This document shows, piece by piece, positions 36,675 through 47,804 of a stretch of 64,000 bases of DNA; the first letter of the stretch is position 1, and every line of letters starts with the position of its first letter. The position numbers were made by a program, and so were the translations under genes. The notes below the pieces were generated by a model that searched no databases, was not told the origin of the DNA, and was given only the letters and a program-made list of their open reading frames with translations. The DNA lies in NCBI GenBank assembly GCA_000830255.1, contig JQIT01000003.1:186001-250000 (forward strand). The letters are read 5' to 3'. The DNA comes from Sulfuricurvum sp. PC08-66. GTDB taxonomy: Bacteria > Campylobacterota > Campylobacteria > Campylobacterales > Sulfurimonadaceae.

Positions 36675-36733
36675 GAGCCTTTTAGTAAACATTTCATTTT
36701 CTTTGGCTAAAATAGGCCTCAAACTAATTTTGA

Positions 36734-39073
<2,340 letters not shown>

Positions 39074-39075
39074 CC

Positions 39076-39462
39076 ATGCATGAAAAAAAATATGGTGAAC
39101 TCGCCATCGAAGCATTCGATGTGTCACAAGATTTGGAAATTTGGCCCAATAAACATGCCAAAAATTATATCATTCACATAGAATTTCCAGAGTTTACCTG
39201 TCTTTGCCCACGTAGTGGTTATCCTGATTTTGCTACGTTTACACTTGAATATACCCCTAATGCTTCAGTCGTAGAACTCAAAGCAGTCAAGCTTTATGTC
39301 AACAGTTTTCGTAATCGTGCCATTTCGCACGAAGATAGCGCCAATGAGTTTTTCGATACGCTTTACGCCAAACTCTCCCCCAAATGGATGCGTTTAAAAG
39401 CTGATTTTTATCCACGCGGCAATGTTCACACGATTATCGAAATCGATAGTAGCAGGTTTTAA
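39076..39462 (+). CDS. queF: NADPH-dependent preQ0 reductase QueF
   Basis: A 128-residue unimodular QueF. It reduces the nitrile of 7-cyano-7-deazaguanine to preQ1 for queuosine synthesis. The nucleophilic cysteine and binding motif are in FTCLCPRSGYPDFATF, followed by ELKAVKLYVNSFRNRAISHE with the catalytic region. It lies 2 bp after gyrB. Confidence 0.96.
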   Translation: MHEKKYGELAIEAFDVSQDLEIWPNKHAKNYIIHIEFPEFTCLCPRSGYPDFATFTLEYTPNASVVELKAVKLYVNSFRNRAISHEDSANEFFDTLYAKLSPKWMRLKADFYPRGNVHTIIEIDSSRF

Positions 39463-39466
39463 TTTT

Positions 39467-40123
39467 ATGCAAAAAAAAGCGCAACTGCAACGACGCTTTT
39501 TTTGGTTTTTGGTCAGTTTATATCTATTAAATGATCTCATTTACCTCTATACCCCTTGGGAAATTAGCTGGTTTATTACCGATTATGTTGTGCGTATCAT
39601 TACCCTGGGGCTCTTTTTTTGGCTCTACAAAGAGTATGTTGTAGATAGACAATTTTTCTATTTCAATGATATTAGTACAGCAAAAGCGGCAGTGTGGGGA
39701 TTGAGTTTTGGTCTCTTTGGCATTGTCCTTTTTCTCGTTATCGATGCCAATTTAAGTACGCTTAATTTCTACGAAGGAAGCACCTTTCCTACGATAGAAA
39801 ACCCCCTCTTTTATTGGTTCGATATGAGCGTGGGGCTTTTACTCGTAGCTTTTAGTGAAGAGCTTCTTTTTCACAGCTACTTTTATACACTCTACAAAGA
39901 TAAATTGAGTGCAAAAAGTTTAGTGTTAATCTCGACGCTTCTTTTTACCGCCATTCACTGGTCCAATGATATTACCAATATATTAGGCGTAGCTATTTGG
40001 GCCTTTTTTGCCATGATACTTTTCATACGTTTGCGTACAATTTGGCCACTCATAGTTGCGCATACGGTAACAAATATGATACTGTTCATGGATATTATCC
40101 CCCAAGAGTGGGTTACATGGTAA
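39467..40123 (+). CDS. CPBP-family intramembrane protease-like protein
   Basis: 218 residues from ATG 39467; the frame opens within queF, but this ATG starts 4 bp after that gene's stop. Six or more hydrophobic segments. Motif 1 is EELLFHSYF at 131-139, motif 2 FTAIHW with His164, motif 3 HTVTN near 195. The family consensus for motif 1 is EExxxR; here the Arg is His136, which is unusual. The two Glu and two His residues thought to be catalytic are kept. Members process prenylated proteins, bacteriocins or anti-sigma factors; the substrate here is unknown. Confidence 0.75.
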   Translation: MQKKAQLQRRFFWFLVSLYLLNDLIYLYTPWEISWFITDYVVRIITLGLFFWLYKEYVVDRQFFYFNDISTAKAAVWGLSFGLFGIVLFLVIDANLSTLNFYEGSTFPTIENPLFYWFDMSVGLLLVAFSEELLFHSYFYTLYKDKLSAKSLVLISTLLFTAIHWSNDITNILGVAIWAFFAMILFIRLRTIWPLIVAHTVTNMILFMDIIPQEWVTW

Positions 40124-40162
40124 GTTTAAAAAATCGTACAAAAATTTCAATGAGGAGCGTGA

Positions 40163-41485
40163 ATGTTTTTTTCCAATAACAAAGCACTAGAGACCCAAAT
40201 CAGCAATCAAGAGGCACAAATTGCCGCACTTGAAAAAGAGTTGGCGCTCTACAAAGAGGCTTTTAAATTTTCTCAAGATGAGATGCATATTATCATCGAA
40301 AATGGTCACTCTATTCTTGCCCAAAATATATTGGCAAACGAGATGATAAAAAACGAAGCAGAGCTTCTCAAAGAGCTTCGAGTCGGCAAAGATACGATAA
40401 ATGTCCAAGGGTGTACAGGACGCGTGGCTTCGACCTCGTTGGGTGAGGGCAGAACACTCTACTCTATTATCAAAACAGATATCAAAAACTCCAAAGACAG
40501 CGATATTTTAGGGATGCATCAAAAAGCGATTAGCCATGCCCTTTATGACAGTCAACGCACCTATTCCCAAATGCTCGATGAGCTCAAAATCATGAAAGAT
40601 GAATCAACCGCTATTGCTATAGAGTCGCGCGAAGGGCTCTCACTCATCAACTCATCCTCTTCCAATATGGACACACTCTCTCAACACATGGGCGATATGA
40701 CAGAGGGTGCACGCATGCTCAAAGAGCGAAGCGTTGAGATCTCTAACGTCATCAATCTTATCGAAGATATCGCAGACCAGACCAATCTATTGGCACTCAA
40801 TGCCGCTATCGAAGCTGCACGTGCAGGTGAGCACGGTCGAGGGTTTGCCGTCGTAGCCGATGAGGTGAGAAAACTCGCCGAAAAGACTCAAAACGCAACC
40901 AAAGATATCTCTGTTGTAGTCAAAGCGATGCAACAAGAGGCAAATAATACTGAAACCAATACCGAAAATATTAGCACCATCGTACACGCAACCAAAGAGA
41001 GTATCGATGAGCTTAGTATCAAAATCATCTCCTTTGAGAAGAACGCCTCTCGTTCTGTATTCGAAGTCGATTACATCAGCAACAAAATCTTCTCCTCGTT
41101 GGCCAAAATCGACCACGTCATCTACAAACACAATGTCTACGCGCTGTTGTTCGGGGAAGAGAACCAATTCAAGCAAACCGACCATACACAATGCCGCTTA
41201 GGCAAATGGTACAACGAAGGGGTGGGCAAACAAGAGTTCAGCACCGTACCTGCCTACAAAGCGCTCGAAACACCGCACGCCAAAGTCCACCAACAAGCCA
41301 ATCGATTGGCCAACGAATGTGCCTCAGGTAAAGCAATCTGCTCCAAAGATGAGATAGAGCAGATGGTACGTGATATCGAAGCGGCATCGAGTGAAGTCTT
41401 CACCTATTTGGAAAAAATGGTAGAAGAAAAATCGGCGATTGTGATGAAAACAGCCGCCAAAACACTTTTTGAAGGGAAAAAATAA
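40163..41485 (+). CDS. Soluble chemoreceptor with CZB zinc-binding domain (TlpD-like)
   Basis: A 440-residue protein without transmembrane helices. An N-terminal coiled coil is followed by the MCP signalling hairpin ([39 protein letters not shown]) and a C-terminal CZB domain with [15 protein letters not shown] and an HAKVH pair, where one Cys and three His bind zinc. H. pylori TlpD has the same plan and senses oxidants such as hypochlorite through its zinc-bound Cys. Here the receptor lies 1 bp before a response regulator and a histidine kinase, so it may feed that pathway as well as, or instead of, CheA. GAGGAG precedes the ATG. Confidence 0.92.
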   Translation: MFFSNNKALETQISNQEAQIAALEKELALYKEAFKFSQDEMHIIIENGHSILAQNILANEMIKNEAELLKELRVGKDTINVQGCTGRVASTSLGEGRTLYSIIKTDIKNSKDSDILGMHQKAISHALYDSQRTYSQMLDELKIMKDESTAIAIESREGLSLINSSSSNMDTLSQHMGDMTEGARMLKERSVEISNVINLIEDIADQTNLLALNAAIEAARAGEHGRGFAVVADEVRKLAEKTQNATKDISVVVKAMQQEANNTETNTENISTIVHATKESIDELSIKIISFEKNASRSVFEVDYISNKIFSSLAKIDHVIYKHNVYALLFGEENQFKQTDHTQCRLGKWYNEGVGKQEFSTVPAYKALETPHAKVHQQANRLANECASGKAICSKDEIEQMVRDIEAASSEVFTYLEKMVEEKSAIVMKTAAKTLFEGKK

Positions 41486-41486
41486 G

Positions 41487-41846
41487 ATGGCAAAAATAGT
41501 AATTATCGACGACGAAAAAGAGATTTTGGGCATGATGGAGCGCTATTTGACGCGTGAAAACAAAAACGAAGTCAAAACCTTCTCCAACCCGCTCAATGCG
41601 CTTAGCAGTTTGGATCCCTCTACGCAAGTGGTCTTTCTCGATGTGATGATGCCCGAGATAAACGGGCTAGAGCTTTTGCCCAAATTGGTCGAAAAATACC
41701 CCAAAGTAAAAGTCATTATGATGACCGCCTATTCGACGCTGGACAAAGTGCTTGTAGCACATCGCAACGGCGCTACTAATTACATCATGAAACCTTTTGA
41801 ATCTTTGGCACAACTAGACAAAAAAATCAGTGAAGCCCTTTCTTGA
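41487..41846 (+). CDS. Single-domain response regulator
   Basis: 119 residues from ATG 41487, directly after the receptor stop. IVIIDDEKEILGMM gives the acidic pocket, VVFLDVMMPEING the phospho-accepting Asp, MMTAYS the switch Thr and NYIMKPFE the Lys. There is no output domain. It is closer to kinase-linked receivers than to the flagellar CheY type by its MMPEINGLELLP segment. The last 17 bp overlap the histidine kinase start. Confidence 0.92.
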   Translation: MAKIVIIDDEKEILGMMERYLTRENKNEVKTFSNPLNALSSLDPSTQVVFLDVMMPEINGLELLPKLVEKYPKVKVIMMTAYSTLDKVLVAHRNGATNYIMKPFESLAQLDKKISEALS

Positions 41847-44094
41847 GTCTGTACGCTATACCAAAGCGTTTTTTGCCAGCTTAGGTGTAGTTAGCACTCT
41901 TCTTTTTATTCTTTACCTGCTGGCTGGATATTTCGAGGCGCATTTTGTCGCTTTTTTTGAGCTACCTCTCGCGCAATACAGCCAAGAGCACGATGCCTTT
42001 GCCCAAAAAACAAAATCGCTACTACAAATCACTGCTGTTGCGTTGACGCTTCTCGTTTTGATCATGGGTTGGGTTATCTACAGGGTATTGCGCACCCAAG
42101 AGCAGCGTCAAAGCATCAGCAATCGTCTCTCCAAATTACTGCGCCACGCCAGACGTGAATCGACCACCTTAGAGGCTATCGTAGAGTACGCAAGCAGTGG
42201 TATAGGTATCATCGATTTGGAGGGAAATTTCCACAAAATCAATAATGCCTATTGCACATTGCTAGGGTATGAACGCGAAGAGCTTTTGCGTGCTAATTGT
42301 GTAGAGTTGACCACGCCAGAGTATCGTCAAAAGGCACGTGATATTTTGCAGATGGCAAAACGCAGAGGCTTTATGCACAATGTCCACAAGGTGTGTGAAC
42401 ACAAAATGGGCGGTGAAGTGCATTTGGATTTTTCACTCCAACTTTTGCCCGACAAAAAGAGCTTCGTCGTCATCGTCAACTCGATGGAGGAGAAGCGCCA
42501 ACTCAAACGCACGCTCTACAGGATGCAAAACTATTTCAATAACAGTGCAGTGGGCTTTTTGGTCATCGATGAGAACAATATCATTCGCGACGTCAATCCC
42601 TATTTGTGTAATATTTTTGGATATGAGGCACAAGAGCTTATCAATGCTTCGTTAGAAAAACTGCACAAAACTCATGAGGATTACCGCAAATACCGTCAAA
42701 ATATCAGTGCACAACTGCGTCAAACGTCGCACGTACATATTCAATATGAGATGCGCAAAAAAGATGGTCGTTCTGTCTGGGTAGAGCTATCGGGGACGCC
42801 TTTGCAGTATGAAGATGCTGAAGAGATGCAGAGCAAAAAAGTGGTCTGGACAGTGGTCGATATCACTCAAATCATACAGGTCAATGCGGTCATCGAGGAG
42901 CTCAATAGCGAACTGCAAAGCAGTGTCGATTTTCTCAATACCCTTATCGATGTTATTCCCTTGCCTATTTTTGTCAAAGATGCGCACTTTACCTTTACCC
43001 AAGTCAATGAGGCGTTCAAAAATTTGTTGGGCTTTACCCAACAAGAGATTCTAGGGCATAAACTAGAGCATATTTACAGTGACCCTCACATCATAAAAGC
43101 GCTTCATGAGCAAGATGAGCATCTCAAAACCCAACCCAAAGAGGTGCGTAAACTTCCACTGCACGCAGGCGATTCAGAGATAATTGCACAATTTCACAAA
43201 GCAGCTATTCGCGTTCATGGAGAGTTTCGTGGGCTTGTCGGTGTTATCGTCGATGTCACTGCACATGAGGAGCAGGAGAAATTTTTGCAAAAGCAGGTCG
43301 AAAATATTTTACGCGACCGCCTCATTGAGCAAAAACGTCACGAAGAGGAGCGCCTAAAATATGAAAAATTTTCGGCACTGGGACAACTCTCTGCGGGTAT
43401 TACGCACGAAATCAACACTCCCTTGACCTACATCAAAGGCAATATCGAAATGATGCGCATGGATATCGAAGAGATGCAAGCATCTTCGATGAAGACGCGT
43501 TTCATCGAGGATATGCAAAGTATTCAAGAGGGTGTAGTGCGCATCTCCAATATCATCGAATCGATGCGTGAAATGGCAGGGCAATCACGTGAAGAACGTG
43601 AAAAGGTCAATATTTTTAATAGCTTTATTACTGCACTCATCATGGTGCACAATCGCTCTAAACATATCACACCTATCTATCTCAACGGCGAACTCTTCAC
43701 TCCGCAAATGTCGCGCAAAGAGGAGGAGGGGTATCTCGCCTACGTACAGCGTCAGCGAATCGAGCAGGTGTGGATAGTGATACTCAACAATGCTCTGGAT
43801 GCTTTTGGGCACGAAAAACCTTTCGATGAGCGTCGTATCGATATCTGTATCGATGAATTTGGCGATGAAGTTACGGTCACGATTCAAGACAATGCGGGTG
43901 GTATCAAGAGTGAAATGCTACCCAAGCTCTTTGAGCCACTCACCTCCACCAAAGAGCACAGCGGCATGGGTGTAGGACTCTCCATCGCCAAACGTATCGT
44001 CACCGAACAAGAGGGCATTATTCGCGCAGCCAACTCTATGGATGGCGCGATGTTTACCGTGCGATTGCCCCGCTACAAAGGGCAAAAAGATTAG
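41830..44094 (+). CDS. PAS-repeat sensor histidine kinase
   Basis: A 754-residue membrane kinase from GTG 41830, inside the end of the receiver gene. Two transmembrane helices (about 14-33 and 59-80) enclose a short periplasmic loop. Three PAS domains follow (about 105-220, 230-350, 365-480), then a coiled coil, the HisKA box with the phospho-His in SAGITHEINTPLTYIKG near 525, and the ATPase with NNALDAF, DNAGGI and GMGVGLSIAKRI. No receiver or output domain. No good ribosome-binding site is visible, so translation is probably coupled to the receiver gene. It overlaps the convergent mscS-like gene by 4 bp. Confidence 0.93.
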   Translation: MKPFLESVRYTKAFFASLGVVSTLLFILYLLAGYFEAHFVAFFELPLAQYSQEHDAFAQKTKSLLQITAVALTLLVLIMGWVIYRVLRTQEQRQSISNRLSKLLRHARRESTTLEAIVEYASSGIGIIDLEGNFHKINNAYCTLLGYEREELLRANCVELTTPEYRQKARDILQMAKRRGFMHNVHKVCEHKMGGEVHLDFSLQLLPDKKSFVVIVNSMEEKRQLKRTLYRMQNYFNNSAVGFLVIDENNIIRDVNPYLCNIFGYEAQELINASLEKLHKTHEDYRKYRQNISAQLRQTSHVHIQYEMRKKDGRSVWVELSGTPLQYEDAEEMQSKKVVWTVVDITQIIQVNAVIEELNSELQSSVDFLNTLIDVIPLPIFVKDAHFTFTQVNEAFKNLLGFTQQEILGHKLEHIYSDPHIIKALHEQDEHLKTQPKEVRKLPLHAGDSEIIAQFHKAAIRVHGEFRGLVGVIVDVTAHEEQEKFLQKQVENILRDRLIEQKRHEEERLKYEKFSALGQLSAGITHEINTPLTYIKGNIEMMRMDIEEMQASSMKTRFIEDMQSIQEGVVRISNIIESMREMAGQSREEREKVNIFNSFITALIMVHNRSKHITPIYLNGELFTPQMSRKEEEGYLAYVQRQRIEQVWIVILNNALDAFGHEKPFDERRIDICIDEFGDEVTVTIQDNAGGIKSEMLPKLFEPLTSTKEHSGMGVGLSIAKRIVTEQEGIIRAANSMDGAMFTVRLPRYKGQKD

Positions 44095-44591
44095 ATATTT
44101 TGCGCTTCGTTGGGCGTAGCGAATTTGATGACAGGTTTTTGCAAGAGCAGATTGTTGGGGTAGAGCAGAGTGTTGTTTTGGGTATCGCGTAGCTCGATTT
44201 GAAAGAGGCTAATCTCTATGATAATGCCCTCGATAGAGTTCTCGCCATCGACGATACGAATCGTGTCGCCTATACGTGCAGGGAAGGTGAAAAAGATGAT
44301 GATGCTTGAGGTGATGTTGCTCAGTATCGACCACTGCGCAAAGAGCGCCACTCCAATGACCGCGAAAATCGATGAGGCGAAAACAGCAATGCCTTTGATA
44401 TCGACGCTCCAGATAAAGACCAAAGCAATCAAAACTGCCAACACAAGCAAGAGTTCAAAGACCTTTTGAATATAAAAAAGACGCTTCGCATCTAGCTCTT
44501 TGGAGGTGGACATGGTGTGCAGAAGGCGTTTGAGACCAAGCGCGATGAGGTATCCTATTAGTATCGCGATACTGCTCCAGATGTAGTTCAT
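44091..44591 (-). CDS. Small MscS-family mechanosensitive channel
   Basis: A 166-residue protein: two hydrophobic helices, then the pore-lining helix and beta domain of MscS (FAVIGVALFAQWSILSNITS, FTFPARIGDTIRI, YPNNLLLQKPVIKF). It lacks the C-terminal alpha-beta cage of E. coli MscS (286 residues) and so is a minimal form. It would release solutes on hypo-osmotic shock. Last in the minus-strand group with rimK and the protease. Confidence 0.85.
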   Translation of the reverse strand: MNYIWSSIAILIGYLIALGLKRLLHTMSTSKELDAKRLFYIQKVFELLLVLAVLIALVFIWSVDIKGIAVFASSIFAVIGVALFAQWSILSNITSSIIIFFTFPARIGDTIRIVDGENSIEGIIIEISLFQIELRDTQNNTLLYPNNLLLQKPVIKFATPNEAQNI

Positions 44592-44601
44592 AATGACTCC
44601 T

Positions 44602-45522
44602 TTATGCCCCGATGCTATCTTTGGGGCGTTTGCGTTGGGATGGGGATGTAGGGACGCTTTTGGCGATATACTCCATGATTTTACCCGCTATATCCATACC
44701 TGTCGCTTTTTCGATGCCTTTGAGTCCTGGGGAGGAGTTAACCTCCATGACCAAAGGACCACGCTTGCTAGGAATCATATCGACGCCACACACACCAAGC
44801 CCCATCGCTTTTGCCGCCAAGAGTGCCATAGCACGCTCTTTGCGGTTGAGGGTGTAGGCACTGCTACTGCCCCCTTGGTGAAGATTGGAGCGAAAATCCC
44901 CTTCGGCACCTTGACGTTTCATGGCGCCCACCACCTCACCATCGACGACAATAGCACGAATATCTGCGCCTCCTGCCTCCTCGATGTACTCTTGCACGAG
45001 CAGATTGACATTCATTCCATAGAAGGCATCCAGCACCGATTTTGCCGCCTTTTGGCTCTCGGCAAGTACGACGCCTACGCCTTGGGTGCCTTCGAGGATT
45101 TTGAGTACCAAGGGCGCACCACCGCTGAGCTTGATGATATCTTTGGCAGAGGATTTGTTGGAGGCGAAGACGGTCTTGGGCATATCGACACCATGCTTGG
45201 AGAGGATTTGGAGACTGCGCAGTTTGTCACGTGAGCGTGAAATAGCCAGCGACCCTGCCACGCTAAAGACATTCATCATCTCCAAATGCCGCACCATCGC
45301 CGTACCAAAAAAGGTACGACTCGCCCCAATACGCGGGATGATAGCGTCAGGAATAGGGAGCTTTTCACCGTTGTAATTGATATGCAGAGAGTTTTTTTGG
45401 ATTTCGATACTGCAACGCAGATAGTCGATGACGCGGCACTCCCAGCCACGCGCATGTGCAGCTTCGACGAGGCGTCGGGTCGAGTAGAGATTGGCATTGC
45501 GAGAGAGGATATAGAGGGTCAT
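44602..45522 (-). CDS. rimK: RimK-type ATP-grasp glutamate ligase
   Basis: A 306-residue ATP-grasp ligase. It has [22 protein letters not shown], the P-loop-like [36 protein letters not shown] and the metal-binding [17 protein letters not shown]. RimK adds glutamates to the C-terminus of ribosomal protein S6. The C-terminal tail ([14 protein letters not shown]) is disordered. Its start overlaps the preceding protease gene by 4 bp. In pseudomonads rimK lies with rimB, whose product trims these tails; the same pairing is seen here. Confidence 0.9.
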   Translation of the reverse strand: MTLYILSRNANLYSTRRLVEAAHARGWECRVIDYLRCSIEIQKNSLHINYNGEKLPIPDAIIPRIGASRTFFGTAMVRHLEMMNVFSVAGSLAISRSRDKLRSLQILSKHGVDMPKTVFASNKSSAKDIIKLSGGAPLVLKILEGTQGVGVVLAESQKAAKSVLDAFYGMNVNLLVQEYIEEAGGADIRAIVVDGEVVGAMKRQGAEGDFRSNLHQGGSSSAYTLNRKERAMALLAAKAMGLGVCGVDMIPSKRGPLVMEVNSSPGLKGIEKATGMDIAGKIMEYIAKSVPTSPSQRKRPKDSIGA

Positions 45523-45902
45523 TGAGAGTTGCCTTGCAAAGGGGATAGGTATTGGCGTGAGACATCGACGATGAAGTGGTGGCGCAAAAACGACCTGCCA
45601 ATAAGCATAGGGTACTTCATGACGTTACGATTGGCTAGCGATAGCGGTGTGGTGATAGTGCGCCCCATGAGGGTGATAGCTACATGGACAAAAATACGCT
45701 CTTGCATCGTGCCGTTGGAGCTTTTGACCCGTTTGATTTTGTAGACGGGCAGGATAATGGGTGCTTGGGTATAGCTAGGATGTTTGGGGTCGAGCAGGCG
45801 AAACTGTACGGTGTTGTTCTCGAGCAGTCGAATCTCATCGCAATGAATCGCGCACGAATCTGCACCCGTGTCGATTTTGGCATCGATATTATAGAGATTC
45901 AA
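45519..45902 (-). CDS. rimB: RimB-like retropepsin/zinc-protease family protein (start uncertain)
   Basis: 127 residues from TTG 45902. The active-site motif is [19 protein letters not shown], and [31 protein letters not shown] (read as separate parts) contains the typical IGRSFL block near the end. The same frame is open upstream to 45962 and encodes [17 protein letters not shown], which matches the usual N-terminus of the family, yet holds no ATG, GTG or TTG. An AAGGTG stands 5 nt before an ATC at 45950, so a non-standard ATC start, or a sequence error, is possible. Overlaps rimK by 4 bp. Confidence 0.78.
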   Translation of the reverse strand: MNLYNIDAKIDTGADSCAIHCDEIRLLENNTVQFRLLDPKHPSYTQAPIILPVYKIKRVKSSNGTMQERIFVHVAITLMGRTITTPLSLANRNVMKYPMLIGRSFLRHHFIVDVSRQYLSPLQGNSQ

Positions 45903-46028
45903 TTGGGGCAGATGAATATATTCACACTCCCCTACGATGAGCTTTTCGATGGTGGCACCTTTGGGTTGGGATGGTGCCTATTCTACACAAAAACAAAAAC
46001 ATTAAGGCTACAGAGAAAAGAGGAGGGG

Positions 46029-46337
46029 CTAGGGATGCTTTTGCAGGGGTGAGGGTAATTTTTGGGGTGCGTGGATGCGTAGCTGCTTGTGGATACTAGT
46101 ACGTCCGTAGACCACCTCGATGGCTTTGGTCGATACGCCAAACTCCCCCGCCAAAAAGCGCACCATGTAGTCGGTCGCTTTGCCATCTTCGGGCTGGGCT
46201 TTGACACTGATTTTGAGCTGATTGCCTTTGGGTTTGCCAATGGCATCACGCTTGGAGAGCGGCGTACCAAGGACATTGAGGATAAGCGTATCGCCCCCCC
46301 ATTCGTAGTATTCATGTGCTAGGGTGTGTACTGCCAT
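46029..46337 (-). CDS. DUF167/YggU-family protein
   Basis: 102 residues from ATG 46337 (CAGGAGAG before it). The core LKISVKAQPEDGKATDYMVRFLAGEFGVSTKAIEVVYG, seen here in pieces, with the KxxGKAN-like basic loop and final GRTSIHKQLRI, is typical of DUF167. The function of the family is not settled. The 5' end overlaps the upstream ATPase gene's 3' end by 26 bp. Confidence 0.85.
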   Translation of the reverse strand: MAVHTLAHEYYEWGGDTLILNVLGTPLSKRDAIGKPKGNQLKISVKAQPEDGKATDYMVRFLAGEFGVSTKAIEVVYGRTSIHKQLRIHAPQKLPSPLQKHP

Positions 46338-47598
46338 GCGTCTCTCCTGTGAGGGCTGCTCTCTCAAAACTGACCACTTCGACTTCTCCTAGGAGGTCGT
46401 CGGTTTCGTAGGTGATGAGTTTGCACGTTTCACCCTCTTTTTTAAAAGCGTCAAATGCGCTTAGTTCTCTCTTTTTGGTCTTCTCGTCGTGGATGTCGTA
46501 TGAGACTTGGTAGAGTGTGTGGTCGGCATAAAAATCGACTTCCACGCTCTCTCTGAGATAGGTGAGTGAGGTGTGTTTTTGCGACAAGAGATTAAATACA
46601 CTGTTTTCCAGAGCCGCGCCCAAGTTGTCGGAAAATTTGGGCACGACCTGCAAAAAGCCGTTGTCTTTGACGTAGATTTTCTTCATCGATTTGATACGCT
46701 CTTTGGGTTTGGTGTGAAATCTATCGATACGCGCTACCAAAAATGTCTCCTCGAAGTAGCCAATATACTCTTTGACGCTTTTGTCACTCAGTGCGAAGGT
46801 AGAGGCTAGTGTGGTGTAGTTGAGTATCGTGCATGCATTGCCAATGAGATAGAAAAAGAGCCTCTCGATACTCTCGCTATTGCGAATCCCGTAGCGTGGA
46901 ACGATGTCGCGGTAGAGGATATTTTTCGCATAACTAGTAAGTATCTCTTTTTTTGTGAGGGTATCATCGACAGTAAAAACCTCATAAAACCCGCCCCAGC
47001 GTAGATACTCCTCTTTGGCTCTAGCAGTGGCAATTTTGTTGCACATACGTGCTAACTCATCGCTGTAATCGATGCCCTGAAAATCCAAAAACTCCCCGAA
47101 AGAGAAGGTATCGAGGTGGATATTGAGACTTCTACCCGTGAGCAATGTACCCAAATCGTTGGAGAGCATCGAGGAGTTCGAGCCTGTGAGGATGAATTTG
47201 ATATCGCTTGATTCGTATTTGCTCTTGATATAGACCTGCCAGTTCTCAAAAAACTGTATCTCGTCGAAGATGACGTAGATTTTGCCTTGGGGGTCTAGGA
47301 GCTTGAGATATGCCTCATAAATCGTCTCCAAATAGGTGGCATCGTGACGGAATTCCAAAAAATAGGGCTGTTCGAGATTGACAAAGAGAATGTTTTTGGG
47401 ATTCGTGCCGGTCTCGATGAGGTGATGTATCGCTGTTTTTGCCAGCGTACTTTTACCGCATCGACGAATACCTGTGATGGTGATGATATGTCTGAGCGGT
47501 AGATAGCGCACCAACGTCGCAAACTTCTCTCGCTTGGCATAGGCGGTCGATACACCGTTCCAATGCGGATTTTGTTCTTGGAGTATATTTTTTAGCAT
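46312..47598 (-). CDS. AAA_14/DUF4143 ATPase, copy 1
   Basis: A 428-residue protein with P-loop TGIRRCGKSTLAKTAI, Walker B IYVIFDEIQFFENW, the sensor FILTGSNSSML and, after GRSLNIHLDTFSFGEFLDF, a DUF4143 C-terminal domain. That domain ends in a restriction-endonuclease-like fold region (ENSVFNLLSQKHTSLTYLRE, EVDFYADHTLYQVSYDI). Such ATPases are frequent in mobile and defence-rich regions; no function is established. AGGAG precedes ATG 47598. A second member lies at 55255-56544, so the pair brackets the Cas12a2/toxin region. Confidence 0.85.
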   Translation of the reverse strand: MLKNILQEQNPHWNGVSTAYAKREKFATLVRYLPLRHIITITGIRRCGKSTLAKTAIHHLIETGTNPKNILFVNLEQPYFLEFRHDATYLETIYEAYLKLLDPQGKIYVIFDEIQFFENWQVYIKSKYESSDIKFILTGSNSSMLSNDLGTLLTGRSLNIHLDTFSFGEFLDFQGIDYSDELARMCNKIATARAKEEYLRWGGFYEVFTVDDTLTKKEILTSYAKNILYRDIVPRYGIRNSESIERLFFYLIGNACTILNYTTLASTFALSDKSVKEYIGYFEETFLVARIDRFHTKPKERIKSMKKIYVKDNGFLQVVPKFSDNLGAALENSVFNLLSQKHTSLTYLRESVEVDFYADHTLYQVSYDIHDEKTKKRELSAFDAFKKEGETCKLITYETDDLLGEVEVVSFERAALTGETHGSTHPST

Positions 47599-47619
47599 AG
47601 TTAGCTATCTCCTATATAA

Positions 47620-47662
47620 ATACGGAAGTATATTTACCAATATTATACATAGATACGGAAGT
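47620..47662. repeat. Direct repeat ATACGGAAGT in the spacer upstream of cas12a2
   Basis: Two identical 10-bp copies (47620-47629 and 47653-47662), starts 33 bp apart, lie between the divergent ATPase gene and cas12a2. Three helical turns apart, they could bind one regulator. The spacer is A+T-rich and holds a TGCTACAAT-type -10 near 47768-47776 for cas12a2. Confidence 0.5.
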
Positions 47663-47804
47663 TTGTCAAAGCACAGTCGCATTTATTATTCTCGTGCGGT
47701 TGTAGGTTTCAGGCAGAAAATGGTCACATTAACAGTAAAAAACATATTTTTAAAATCTTAAATGAAACTGCTACAATTGTTCAAATTTAACGATAGGAAT
47801 GATG

